DNA from: Diplonema papillatum
Taxonomy: Eukaryota > Euglenozoa > Diplonemea > Diplonemida > Diplonemidae
Direction of reading: 5' to 3'
Length of the DNA: 64,000 nt
Assembly (NCBI GenBank): GCA_030068145.1
Contig: JAPJBO010000046.1
Span: 248,001 to 312,000, forward strand
In this document: positions 30,146 to 40,367 of the stretch, piece after piece
Position numbering within the stretch: position 1 is the stretch's first letter
Layout of the letters: each line of letters starts with the position of its first letter
Position numbers and translations under genes: made by a program
Notes under the pieces: generated by a model
Told to the model about the DNA's origin: nothing
Databases searched by the model: none
What the model saw: only the letters and a program-made list of their open reading frames with translations

Positions 30146-30505
30146 AGCCAGTCGCCCAGCCAGTCGCCCAGCCAGTCGCCCAGCCAGTCGCCCAGCCAGT
30201 CTCCCAGCCAGTCGCCCAGCCAGTCGCCCAGCCAGTCGCCCAGCCAGTCGCCCAGCCAGTCGCCCAGCCAGTCGCCCAGCCAGCTGCCCAGCCAGTCGCC
30301 CAGCCAGTCGCCCAGCCAGTCGCCCAGCCAGCCGCCCAGCCAGTCGCCCAGCCAGTCGCCCAGCCAGTCGCCCAGCCAGCCGCCCAGCCAGTCGCCCAGC
30401 CAGTCGCCCAGCCAGTCGCCCAGCCAGTCGCCCAGCCAGTCGCCCAGCCAGTCGCCCAGCCAGTCGCCCAGCCAGTCGCCCAGCCAGCTGCCCAGCCAGC
30501 CGCCA
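30146..30505 (+). repeat. 12-bp minisatellite (CAGCCAGTCGCC)n
   Basis: About 30 units of CAGCCAGTCGCC with single-base variants (CAGCCAGTCTCC, CAGCCAGCTGCC, CAGCCAGCCGCC). Because 12 is a multiple of 3 and no unit holds a stop, several frames stay open (SPSQ, PASR or LGDW repeats). I see no sign that any is translated. Confidence 0.95.
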
Positions 30506-30865
30506 GGACAACACCCTTGTGAGCTGGTGGCAGGGAAAGGCCGAGGCGAGCCATCCAGTGCATCAGCACAAGAAACGCAAGGTCGCTTGCACATTGGCCC
30601 TTGCCAAGATGAGCATCACAGGAGGTCAGAAAGTACTGGAGGTGTTGGCAAGGCCAGTGTCTCTACCTCGCCCGAAATGGGTCCAAAGGGCCGCGTGCAG
30701 CGCGAACCACAGCCGCAGTTGGGCTTGCGCGCAGAAAACGGGAGTTCGGCTCAAGAAAACATCAGCGTTGTGCACTATCATTATAACAATAAAAAGTGAC
30801 ACCCCCTACTCCATACAACTTCTATCAAACTTCTATATTCAGCATTGTGGGTAACACCAATATTG

Positions 30866-33020
30866 CAGCCATATTTGACGCGGGAGCGGGTTCTGCCCGA
30901 GTGGAGTTGCTTCACGAGCCGGGGGAAAAATATATAGGTTCTCCCGAATCCCCAAACTGCAGTATAGCATACTTTCTGAGGTGTTTTCAAGAAGATATCG
31001 GCGTCCTGACACGAGCAGGGGGAGAGGATGAGGCCCCGCACCGACTGTGGCTCAGACCGTTCTGAGTGCAGAAGGTCCTCTCCTCTGCTTCATTTTCGCC
31101 GTGCCTGAGTGAAGTCGCTGCTGGCTCGTACCTACTTCCCCCTTCAATCTAGTCAATATCGCCTGCCGCAAGCGAGGGCATCCCCCCGACGGAAAGCATT
31201 AGCGTTTTTATTGTGCGTTGGGTCTGCTTTGGGTAAATTGTCATGCTCAGGCTGGGAGATACTGGTTGTCGCAAGAAGAACGCCGTGGTGAGTGTTCTGC
31301 TGAGCCTCCGGTCATCTCTGTGTCTTTCGGCGCACGGTGTTCTCGGGATCTTGGTTTACTGTACTGGGCTGAGGTGAGGTTTCCTTCGCCACCTTCATTC
31401 TCCGCCATGCTTCTGTCTTTCTTTTTCCGCCCCGGCGGCCGCACACCACGCATGCTCTTGGCTCTGACCCAATGTTCGGGAAACACTACCGCATTGGTTG
31501 CTTCACCCTTACCGACCAGGTATTACATGCATAAATGTTTCAAGCGCTATTTCAGTGGGGTCTCTGACAAGGTACCCCTGTTGATTAATCTGTTCTGCAG
31601 CCCAAGTGGCGGGGGTCGTCAGATCACCTAGTACCTGGTATACCTTTCATTGAGGCAACTACTAACGAAATAGAGCAAAGGGGATTCTGCAGGCTAACAC
31701 ATGAGCTAGCCAGAATTCCAAACGATATACTCATCCCCCCGGTCGGTCAAAGGGTAAAAAACCATTGGATCCAGTGGAGTGTTGCCTTGCGGCACTGCCA
31801 ATTCAAAAAAATACTCGAGGGGCTGCCTTGTCCTCTTTCTTTTTTGTTGAACGCTTACGCCCGCCACTAAACCCAGATTTACCTGTGTTTCGTGTGGGCT
31901 ACAGCACAATTACCTCCTTTGATCTTTCGCAACTGGCAGTCTCCTCGAGCATTTCCTACAAAGCAGGTGCTTAAACAAAGAAAAAAGATGCGTCTTCGTG
32001 GGCAAACTTCTTTTTTTCCTTCTCGTTCTCGAGAACTACCGAAGTTCCTGATCGTGGTGCTTTCGCGAACGGAGGGTCGGGGATAGGTACCCTCGTTCAA
32101 AGCGAATGCAGGGAGGAAGAACTTACGTAACCGACCCACCTAATTTGCTGTCACGAGGCGATAAGTAGGTGTACTGGAGGACGCTCCCTGTGGAAGGGAT
32201 ACCTTTTTCATGGAGAGTTATCGGCGGTAGTACTATCAGAATAAACGGGGGAGGCATGCCGCCCCTTTCTTTCTTACGCCGTTGTACCGAAGAATTGCCA
32301 CTTGGCTATGGAACAAGGGGGAGAAGCAGTAGCTATGATAATAATAAGAGAGAGAAAGACGAGTTGGAGTGCATGGACCATCTCTTCGAGGAGTTTCCGG
32401 TCGCCTCACTACTACCACAATAATAATGATCTCGTGGAAGCCCGTAAGGGTCTGAAGACGATATGAGAAGGCGGAAGTTTCTTCAAACCCAGAAAATATG
32501 CCTTTACACGTGAACCGCATTTCTTTCTTGAAAATGAGCATCAGGTGGGGAGCAAGGAGCGAGGGCGCAAGCTTCGTGTGTAGGCACCGGGTAGTGCAGG
32601 CGAAGATTCTTTTGGGAGGCAGGTGCGTGGGTTTCTTTCAGCTTCCCCGCTTTTTTTATTTTTGTATTCTTTGTGCCACCTTGTGGTTGAGAAGGTCGTT
32701 TTCGTTCCCGGGAGGGAGGCGATCCGAACGCAACAGAACAGCCTACCAAAACCTTGCACAGAGCAGGTCTGGGTTCTCGTGGCATGCAGTGAGGCACGCG
32801 TGTGGAGCTTCTCAAGTACTTCCTACAATGCAGGTGCTTATACACAACAACAGGTTGGGCCCCCGGCACCGAAAAGGCACCGAAAAGCCTCCCAGAATGT
32901 TGTCTCAGACCAACACCCTGCCGTGGGGGAGGCTCGGACGGAATGGCACCCTGCGCCAAGTGTGACCGTCCGCGCTGGTCTCGTGCTCTCTCGGCACTGC
33001 TCCCGTTGCCGGCGATGGCA
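30866..33020. other. Intergenic with one family-A copy
   Basis: No supported gene. It holds the family-A repeat at 31808-31973 and, near 32800-32845, an isolated family-A right end (TACTTCCTACAATGCAGGTG). Otherwise unassigned. Confidence 0.5.
31808..31973 (+). repeat. Dispersed repeat family A, copy
   Basis: Starts AAATACTCGAGGGGCTGCCT, lacks the CTTACTTCGAAGG block, then carries TTTTTTGTTGAACGCTTACG and GATCTTTCGCAACTGGC and ends TTTCCTACAAAGCAGGTGCT. Plus orientation. Confidence 0.85.
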
Positions 33021-33535
33021 TGATGAGAGCAGAAAAGTGTTGTACAATTCAACTCCGTGTGGAGGCCTGCGTTACCATCGGATACAAGTGAAGCTACTTC
33101 CTCTGGCCCCGTGGAAACCGGCTAAACCAGTCCTAGATCAGCTTGACTGTCTGATCCCGGCCGCCGCCGAGGCGTCAACGAAGGCGGCTGCCGGGCGCAG
33201 GACGTCTGATGAGAGCAGAAGTGTTGTAAAAAAGAACAGGCACCGGAGCACGAGCGCATTTGTTTGCGCGATTTAGCCTACATGGGTTCTGGTTAGACCG
33301 CTGCCAACGTTCTCCTCTAGGAGGGAAGCAGAAATTGGTTGTCGCAAAAATCAACAGCTTGGCAGGCCTTCGCTAAACATCGGGTACAAGTGGAGCTACG
33401 CCTCCCGCTAGCCCCGGGGGAGCCGGCCTTCGACCGATTAGTGAACCAATCCCAGATCAGCTTGACCGTCTGATCCCGGGCGCATGAAGTCTAGAAGGAT
33501 GAGCGTTGTAAAAACTAACAGCTTGGCAGGCGTGC
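33021..33535 (-). repeat. Two decayed tandem copies of the end of the 33.5-36.2 kb gene
   Basis: The last 150 bp or so of the neighbouring gene's terminal exon (33529-33690) recurs at about 33350-33492 and 33060-33218. Each repeats the block reading CCCAGATCAGCTTGA or TAGATCAGCTTGACTGTCTG then GATCCCGG on the plus strand. The unit borders share GATGAGAGCAGAA(AA)GTGTTG or GATGAGCGTTGTAAAA. The copies differ from each other and from the gene by substitutions and small indels, and have no splice sites of their own. Confidence 0.8.
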
Positions 33536-33536
33536 G

Positions 33537-36217
33537 TTAAACATCGGATACAAGTAGAGCCACTCCTCCCTCAGGCCCCGGGGGAGCCGGCCTTCGATTA
33601 GTGAACCAGTCCCAGATCAGCTTGAACCGCCTGATCCCAGCGGCCGCCGAGGCGTCGACGAAGGCGGCTGCCGGGCGCAGGACGTCTGCGACGACGAGCC
33701 AGTACAGCCTGCGGTGCCAGACGCGGTTCGCGCGCCGCGCGGCGCACCTTTTTTCGAACTTCCGCCGGCGCGCGGTCGGGCGGACCCCGGCTGCTGCTGC
33801 TGGGTTGTTCTCGTCGGGGGTCTTCTTCTTCGCGGCGGGCGTCTTTTTCTTGGCGAGCCTCGACGAGTGCGCCTTCTCGTCGAATATCCACGACGCCGCC
33901 GAGGCCACCGTCACCAGAACGACCGTGTTGCTCTTGTAGCAGCATTGCAGCCCGGCGTAGGCCCGGCGCAGCTGGGCGGCGGCCGCCGCGTCCTCGCACC
34001 AGACGTGCAGGATCTGCCGCGTGAACTCCGGGTAAAGCACCGTCTTCGAGCTGTTGATGACGCCCTGCAGCTTCTTCCGCAGGAGCCGGCTCGCGTCGGC
34101 GGGGCCCAGCACGCCTTTGTAGCTGAACGCCCGCGTCACGCTGACTCCGATGGTCTCGCCGACGATCTCGCACACGTAGTCCGTGATGGGGCCATTCTTC
34201 GGCCAGTACCACACCTGAAGAAGCGGGGTGTTGTCATTTCTGGCTGAGAACCATGCACTGTGACGGTGTAGCTGCACAACACTACGTGGACCCTCCCCGG
34301 TACGGTAAGTTACATGCAACACCCTGCCAAATGCTGATTCCTCGTGCCCACAATGCACTGCGTAAAGCAGGTAGTAGTAGTTTGCTGCTGTCGAGGTGCC
34401 GAAGCACGGAGACAGCAGGTGCAGGGTTTTGCTTTGCCCACACTCGTGGGGGATCTGGCAATCCCGACTATCCAATCATAGTCGCAATAGGTGCCAAGGT
34501 TTGGGCCAAGCCGCCTTTTGCCACACAACACGGCTACCAGGATGCAGCCTCTGCTGAGGTATGCACTCAGCCATCACGGAGCCCCAGCTCCTGCGACTTA
34601 GGCTGACACAACTGCCACCCCGGCGGCCGCAGCACCAACCTTCGCAATAGATGCACGATTGTCGGTGGGAAGAAAAAAAGGAATACCTCAGTTTCGGTTG
34701 CCTTCAGCTCGGCTTTGAAGGCGCGCCTCAGAAGTTCGAAGGACATGACCTCGCTGCGGACGGAGGCGCCGCCTGCGTTCGGCGTGTCGCGGATGCGTTG
34801 CCCGTCGGGCGACAGCCGGATGTGGTCGAAGAGCTCACCCGTCCCGGCTCGGTTGGACACGTCGCGCACCGCCGCCGCGCTGCCGACCATCGACAGGCCC
34901 GTCACAGCGAAGCACGGCTTCCACCTGTGCCCGATCGACGCCCGGACTAGATCCCCGGCGCCGCGCGGCAAGTCGATCAAGTAGTTGTCTGCCAGCAAAC
35001 GCGCCGAACCTGCGGCCGGGTTTCAACTTTTTTGGACATTTCTTTACCAAAACTGTTGCACAAAATGAGAAGCTGAGTCGCCGCAAACCGTGGTGTTTGA
35101 ACCACCACCAGCTACGGGAGTTTACCAAAGTATACGCCGTCGAAACGTTCAACAAAGCGTATGGTTGGGACCCAGATTCGAAACCTTAGCATGGGAACAC
35201 GAATTATCAAACGGACCGGCACGACAGGGAGTCGTTGTCGCCCCCGCGGTACCGCTCGTTCGCCTCAGGAGGTTTACTATCTCTTCGCCCTCAAGACGTG
35301 CATCAGTCTCAACTACCTGGCTCATTAAGGCAGTCGTTCGCCGGTAACCTACCTCCTGTATTGTTAGCGTCACCCATCCTCGCAAAAAGGCACTTTTTCA
35401 GGTGTGGGTTCTTGTCCCGGGTTGTCTTCACCCGCCGGGTGGCGAGAGAGGGGAGGAGATTTCAACCACAAACCTTTGCTCCCGAGCTTCAGATAACGGA
35501 GGTGCGCCTTGCGCTTGTTCTGCGCGGAGGATCCTTCGGTGCCGCCGTGCGGTGTGCGCACGACGTCCGCGGCACCGCTGGAGGAGGAAGACAACGACTC
35601 GGTGAGGCCTTGCGAGCTAGATGAACACGATCCGGCGGACTTGCTTTCAACACTGGCAGGGCTGCCGGGGCTCGACGACACGTCGGACACGAACGAGGCT
35701 GCAGACGGGAGGCTGAACGAGCACGCCTGCGACTCGGCTGTCGCAGGCATGCCGTCAACGGTAGAACACATCACGTCAACGGGAGCAAGCCCGTCGACTG
35801 GGGATCCGGGGGATTTGTCGGCTTGCCTCTGCGGACTGCCCATCGAACGGCGATGGCTGCCGGGGGGCGTCCTGTGCCCTTCAGCAGACGACCAGCCCGC
35901 GAGCCTCGCCGCCGCGGCCGGAAGGCGCAAGGCGTAATGAAGCACGGCGCGGGCTGCAGCCAAGAAGGTCGGCTGAGCGCCTTGCTCGCTTTCTTTCGGA
36001 GCGTTGCGGACCAAAACGGCACGACGGGGCCTCCGAGCGGTGGTGGGCCGTCGGATAGCTGGCGTGCGGAGGATGGGCTGGACTTTCCTGCGCCTGCATC
36101 GTCTGGGGTGTCGGCGCGCGATCAAAACGCTGTCCGGTGCCGCGAATACACGCCGGGAGGAAGGCAGAGGACCGACAAAGGCACGCCGAGCCAGCCGCGG
36201 CGCCGAGGGCGCTGCGC
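33537..36217 (-). CDS. Conserved protein of unknown function, possible nuclease-like fold (3 exons)
   Basis: Exons: 36217-35474 (5' limit uncertain), 35009-34687, 34214-33537. Donors are GTTTGT and GTATTC, acceptors CAG, and phases 1 and 0 agree. The first in-frame ATG is at 35843, giving 456 aa; a pyrimidine-rich acceptor (TTTTTTCCAG) at 36218 suggests either an upstream exon or a trans-splice site. The core reads NYLIDLPRGAGDLVRASIGH, GTGELFDHIRLSPDG, GGASVRSEVMSFELLRRAF, ETEVWYWPKNGPITDYVCEI, GETIGVSVTRAF and LYPEFTRQILHVW. I recall a widespread eukaryotic family of uncharacterised proteins with this pattern (E..S..L, TDY, GVSVTRA); the spacing suggests a PD-(D/E)XK nuclease-like fold, which is an inference. 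The N-terminus is Ser-rich and the C-terminus basic. Confidence 0.75.
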
Positions 36218-36399
36218 CTGGAAAAAACACGGCAGTTGCTGGTCTCCTCCGCGAGCTTCGTGACGCCGCCTATCGGCCTGAAGGGGGTGGGGTAAGCCTA
36301 ATTTAATGTTTAGACAGAACACTGTCTCTACGCATGATTGAATATTGATCCGCACTGTGTCCTAGCTGTCATAGTTCGCTAATTACTACTAGGTCCTAG

Positions 36400-36595
36400 C
36401 TCTGCACCGTGCTTCGGTCCTTTCAAGCGACGAACACATAACAAGGAGAACAAACATCAGCGCGGAACCTGAGTGTCTGCAGACGTGAAACGACGTGAGT
36501 CTTGTCCGTAGCTCGTCGCAGCCAGGACCTCCCGTGCTACGAGAGCACAGGAATATCCCTCCCTGAGACGGGGAGGGCCCTACAACCGTATGTGG
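36400..36595 (+). repeat. Dispersed repeat family C, copy at 36.4 kb
   Basis: Matches 10585-10765: CCGTGCTTCGGTCCTTTC, CAGCGCGGAACCTGAGTGTC, CGTAGCTCGTCGCAGCCAGG and GGCCCTACAACCG. Ends just before the palindrome at 36655. Confidence 0.8.
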
Positions 36596-36654
36596 GCAAT
36601 CAGTGAAAACACTCTGGACGACTGCCCTGCTTGTGACCGCGACCGTGCTATATA

Positions 36655-36704
36655 TGAGACGATGCCAAAAGGGTGGGGGGGGGGGCCCTTTTGGCATCGT
36701 CTAA
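36655..36704. repeat. Palindrome: two G-tract element ends fused
   Basis: GACGATGCCAAAAGGG and CCCTTTTGGCATCGTC flank a G12 run. The same terminus, GATGCCAAAGGGGG on its minus strand, borders the element ending at about 39235. It looks like an element reduced to its two ends. Confidence 0.7.
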
Positions 36705-36707
36705 GTT

Positions 36708-37975
36708 GGATGGAAACGCCGTTTCTTTAGTTTTTTCGAAATATGGAAACGGAAACGGAAACGGAAACGTTTCCGTTTCTTTTAAAAGAAACGCCGGAAG
36801 GCTCCTCATGCTGAAGGGTCCTATAGGATACCACTTCGCGGGTCCATCTGTGTGTCCGTCGGGTGTCCGTTTCCAGCCAAATTTTGGCTTTCCTTTCAGA
36901 GGGCGGGATCACCTTCTTCTTTTGATCTACCAGCGGGCACTTCTCTTCCTCCGTCTTCTGGCGGGCTCTCTGACTCTTCAGGGCCCTTCCTGGCTGTTCT
37001 TCGACTTGGCTCGGCCCCTTCTTGTGTGTCGTCGCGGTCTCGTTTGTGCAGAGCAGTCGCTGATGCTCACCGCTTTCTTTTGCCGGCGATCTGAGACGAG
37101 CAAATAGGTAACCACAAGCTAATGATGCAGAATGTCGTCACATGCGGATGCTGAGGTTTTCTGACACCAGATTCCACTCTTCTGTGCCTACCACTTCGTC
37201 CTCTGCTGCTTCCAACCCACGTTCTCATGTTTACTTGTATCGGCGGCCGTGCCGAGTGGGGCTTTTTGAATCTGCAGTCCTCTTCTGCATTGTCGGTGGG
37301 GTTCTTCCTGCCGTCGCTGTCTATGCTCCGACAACACCGCCCGATGGTGCCCCTTCCGGTGACGGTTGCCACCCGTCGTCGTATGCAAGGTGCACTGTGG
37401 CAATCGATGTTTAACACACACGTTACTGCGTGGCCATCGCTTTTCTGGCGGGTTCAACATTGCCCCGGCATACGTGTGCCCTTCTCACCTCCTGATGCTG
37501 CTTGCACTCCCTCTTTGTCTTACACCGCTGAAAACCCCCGGTCTTGTAGCCTGTGGTGCGGCGGTGCTCCCGCTGTCCTGAACGATCGTATCTGTATAGC
37601 CTATTATTGGAAGCGGATGTGCTTTCCCGATCGTCTTCAGCGCGTTGGCCAACGGCCTCGCATCAACAGAGCATCGTCGCCACAACAGCCATTGGTATAA
37701 AGAGCTGTAGACCTCAAAGTCATCACAACCGGATGCGTGTGGTTGCGCGGTCTCAACCCTTATGCTTCTTTCCTCCCTCTTTTTCGGAGCCTCCTTGTCC
37801 ATGGTTTCCCACTGGATTGCGGGGTCCACCGTTCGGAACACATTTCCGGTCGGACCTTCAGCCAGTATACTAGTGGCATACCAGCCGTTTCTTTTGAAAA
37901 GAAACGGCGTTTCCATCCACCGCCAAATAGAAGGAAACGGAAACGGAAACGGAAACGTTTCCAACGTTTCCATCC
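36708..37975. mobile_element. Non-autonomous DNA element with GGATGGAAACG ends and (GGAAAC)n subterminal repeats
   Basis: The left end GGATGGAAACGCCG and right end CGTTTCCATCC are inverted. Just inside both ends lie short (GGAAAC)n arrays (36743-36770 and 37933-37956), each followed by GTTTCC, and a GCTGAAGG box in inverted orientation (36808 and 37857). The interior of about 1.1 kb has no frame with a recognised transposase. No target-site duplication is clear. Confidence 0.7.
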
Positions 37976-37989
37976 TACATAGCCCTAGG

Positions 37990-39235
37990 GGGGGGGGGGG
38001 TTTGGCAGATGCTTTCTGGTATAGTCAGATACTGGGCATGTGGGGTATAGGACCCATACCCCCCCAGAAACCATGTTTTCGGGCCGATTTTGGGGTCCAA
38101 TGCCCTCGGAGAACCTTTTTCTGAGCGCAAAACTCAGTTGTTGTGGACTTTGAGGCCCCAGGTAGGGTTACGACTGTACAATGGCTACGGCGGCAGCACC
38201 CACCCAGAACAGGAACTTAACTCTGTTCTCAGAATGCGTGACTCGTAAATGCGTTTTGTTCGAAGAATTGGCTCAAAAATTTGCAAGGCAAGACGCACAC
38301 GAAGTACGATAGGCCACAGGGCTCCATGCGGAGACACTTTAGAGCGACGAGAGCCTTTCTGATGAAAGCTGCAGGAGTTGACCCGATTGCGCCCGGGGTC
38401 TCTGTACAGAGGGCGACCGACAAAGGTGACCCATGAGGCAGCAGGCATTCGACGATCTCGTGGAGGCAACCACCGACGTCGTGGGTCACGGAAAAGCTGT
38501 CGTGCACAAGACGTTCGTCGCACAAATCCTTCTAGCACAGGCTGGTGGACGAAGAAGGCCAACTAACGGCAAAGGTGTCGTACACCACGTACCGCCAGCT
38601 ACGTGGTGCCCGGTTCGAACACCTGGCCGGACGTGTGCGACACCTGCAGAAGGGAACACGATTAGCCATCGCCTTCGTGAGGTTACCAGCAGCAAACTCA
38701 CTTCTTTCGATCCGACAAGCCGATTTCTGCCAATAAAAGTTGCCAATACTGCCAGAAGAACCTGGGGTCAGCTTTTTTAACAACCAGGGGCCTCGCCTCC
38801 TTGATGATTGATTTGCGTTGGACGACAGGTGACTCGATCCAACTTGGGGAACTGTTTTAGCTGGTGTACAGTGGGTTTCACACTGGATTTGCGGGTGTCA
38901 CACTGGATTCCGCACTGGATTTTTGGGTGTCAGTGGATTTCACGCTGGATTTGCGGGTGTGGCACACTGGATCTAGCAGGTGTGCCCACGCCCGACACTT
39001 TGGCCGCACAGTTAACACCCCCACACGATGCTGGAGTGCACCGTGCGGGGCCTCGAAACCCACAGAAACAGAGTTTTGCGCTCAGAAAAAGGCTCTCCGA
39101 GGGCATTTGGCCCCAAAACCGGCCCGAAAAAATGGTTTCTGGGGGGATATGGGTCCCATACCCCACATGCCCAGTATCTTACTATGCCATAAAACATCTG
39201 CCCAAACCCCCCCCCCCCCCCTTTGGCATCGTACC
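37990..39235. mobile_element. Non-autonomous DNA element with 175-bp G-tract terminal inverted repeats
   Basis: The left arm (37990-38162) and right arm (about 39045-39235) are inverted copies, roughly 85 percent alike by eye: a G/C run, GGCAGATG, ATACTGGGCATGTGGGGTAT, CCCCCCAGAAACCA, GCCCTCGGAGA and TTTCTGAGCGCAAAACTC. The interior has no recognised transposase. At 38870-38975 it contains five degenerate copies of a unit with CACTGGATTT and GCGGGTGT. Confidence 0.75.
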
Positions 39236-40367
39236 ATATATATATCGCAAATACTCGACACGCAGGTACTTATCAACAGCAGGTACTTGTAAACACATAC
39301 CTGTTCAAGAAGTTCGACCTACGCGCATTTTTGCCGTGGTTGTGATTCACCATGTTGATCAAAGAGCTGCTGCTTTTTCGTTTATTGTTTTGTTTCACTT
39401 CCTCTTTTTCTTTACCTCGGGGGAGAGGGACCTTCTAGCAGCGACGAGGCTTTGGTCTTGTTTGCCTTTCTTTTCGCGAGGGGCTTGTTGAAAACGCAGA
39501 AAGAGGAGTGGGGAAGGCGGGGGAACCTGTAGCCGTGCATTGAGAGTTGGAATAGAGCATCTGTTTGGGATCAGAAAGTAGGCGCGAGATCAGGAAAAAC
39601 ATGCGGCGCTAGCTTCGTTTAGCGTGAAAGTGCTTTCACCCAGTGTTGGTGTGACAGGGTAACCTACTGGTGGAGAGAGAGCCCATCGGGCCAGCGCATT
39701 CCGACAGCAATACGGGGTAGTACGAGAGAAACTCCCGTTTCTAGTCCCTGGTATCTACGGTTATTCGATCGGACAGAGCCGTGATGCTACCCTGGATGCT
39801 GAGCCAGAACCCTCTCGAATTCTAATCTACACCCCTTCAAGCACTAATCATTGCCTAAAGAATGTAACATCGTCATTTCAGATGATTTGGGGCAAGGCCA
39901 TCTGAACCAAACGAAGACTGCCACGGTCTCTGGAACAAAGCAGTACAAGGGCGAAGCAGCTAAAGCCTTCAGCAGAGGAGTCAAGAAGAAAAAGGCGGGG
40001 CAAGCTGAGTAGCACCCCGAACTGAGAAGCGTCCGGACTATACTTGTCTAACGTTCAGGCCGACACGACGTCGACGGTAAGTCTCACACAGAAGACAAAG
40101 AGTAGGAATACAATCTCTGCTCACGACGTGGACGACAGCCAAAAAAAGACAGGCGCTTCACGGTGCAGCATTGTCTACAGGTCCGGAGCTGGATGTCACA
40201 TCTCAGTCTAGCAGTTGCATGCGTCTGAACCACGACACGGTACGAACGAAGCGGTAGAACCTTGTGACTAACCGCAGGCCATCGCTACAGATATTCTGCA
40301 TTCTGACTTCAGAACTAGCTGGTACACAACAGTCGACAGGGGTGTCGAATCGTTCGTCTTCGTCTTT
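39236..40367. other. Intergenic downstream of the helical-repeat gene
   Basis: No gene supported. It has a fragment related to 13658-13690 (near 39705-39755) and TATATATATA at about 39236. The rest is unassigned. Confidence 0.5.

Larger units (their letters stand above)
27154..30865. mobile_element. 3.7-kb terminal-inverted-repeat element with composite ends
   Basis: The left end CAATATTTGGTGTTACCCAC (27154-27173) and the right end GTGGGTAACACCAATATTG (30847-30865) are inverted copies. The inner arms are also inverted: GTGTGTCACTTTTTATTTT (27218-27236) against AATAAAAAGTGACACCCCCT (about 30789-30808). Between outer and inner arm each end has the same 28-bp block, starting ACAACTTCTATC, in direct rather than inverted orientation (27185-27212 and 30815-30842). 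No target-site duplication is obvious and no transposase was recognised, so it looks non-autonomous. It contains a foldback (28944-30022) and a 12-bp minisatellite (30146-30505). Confidence 0.7.

Noticed and set aside
29537-30799. 420-codon frame with SPSQ repeats
   Set aside because: Its length comes from a 12-bp minisatellite and the foldback arm; other frames of the same DNA are equally open.
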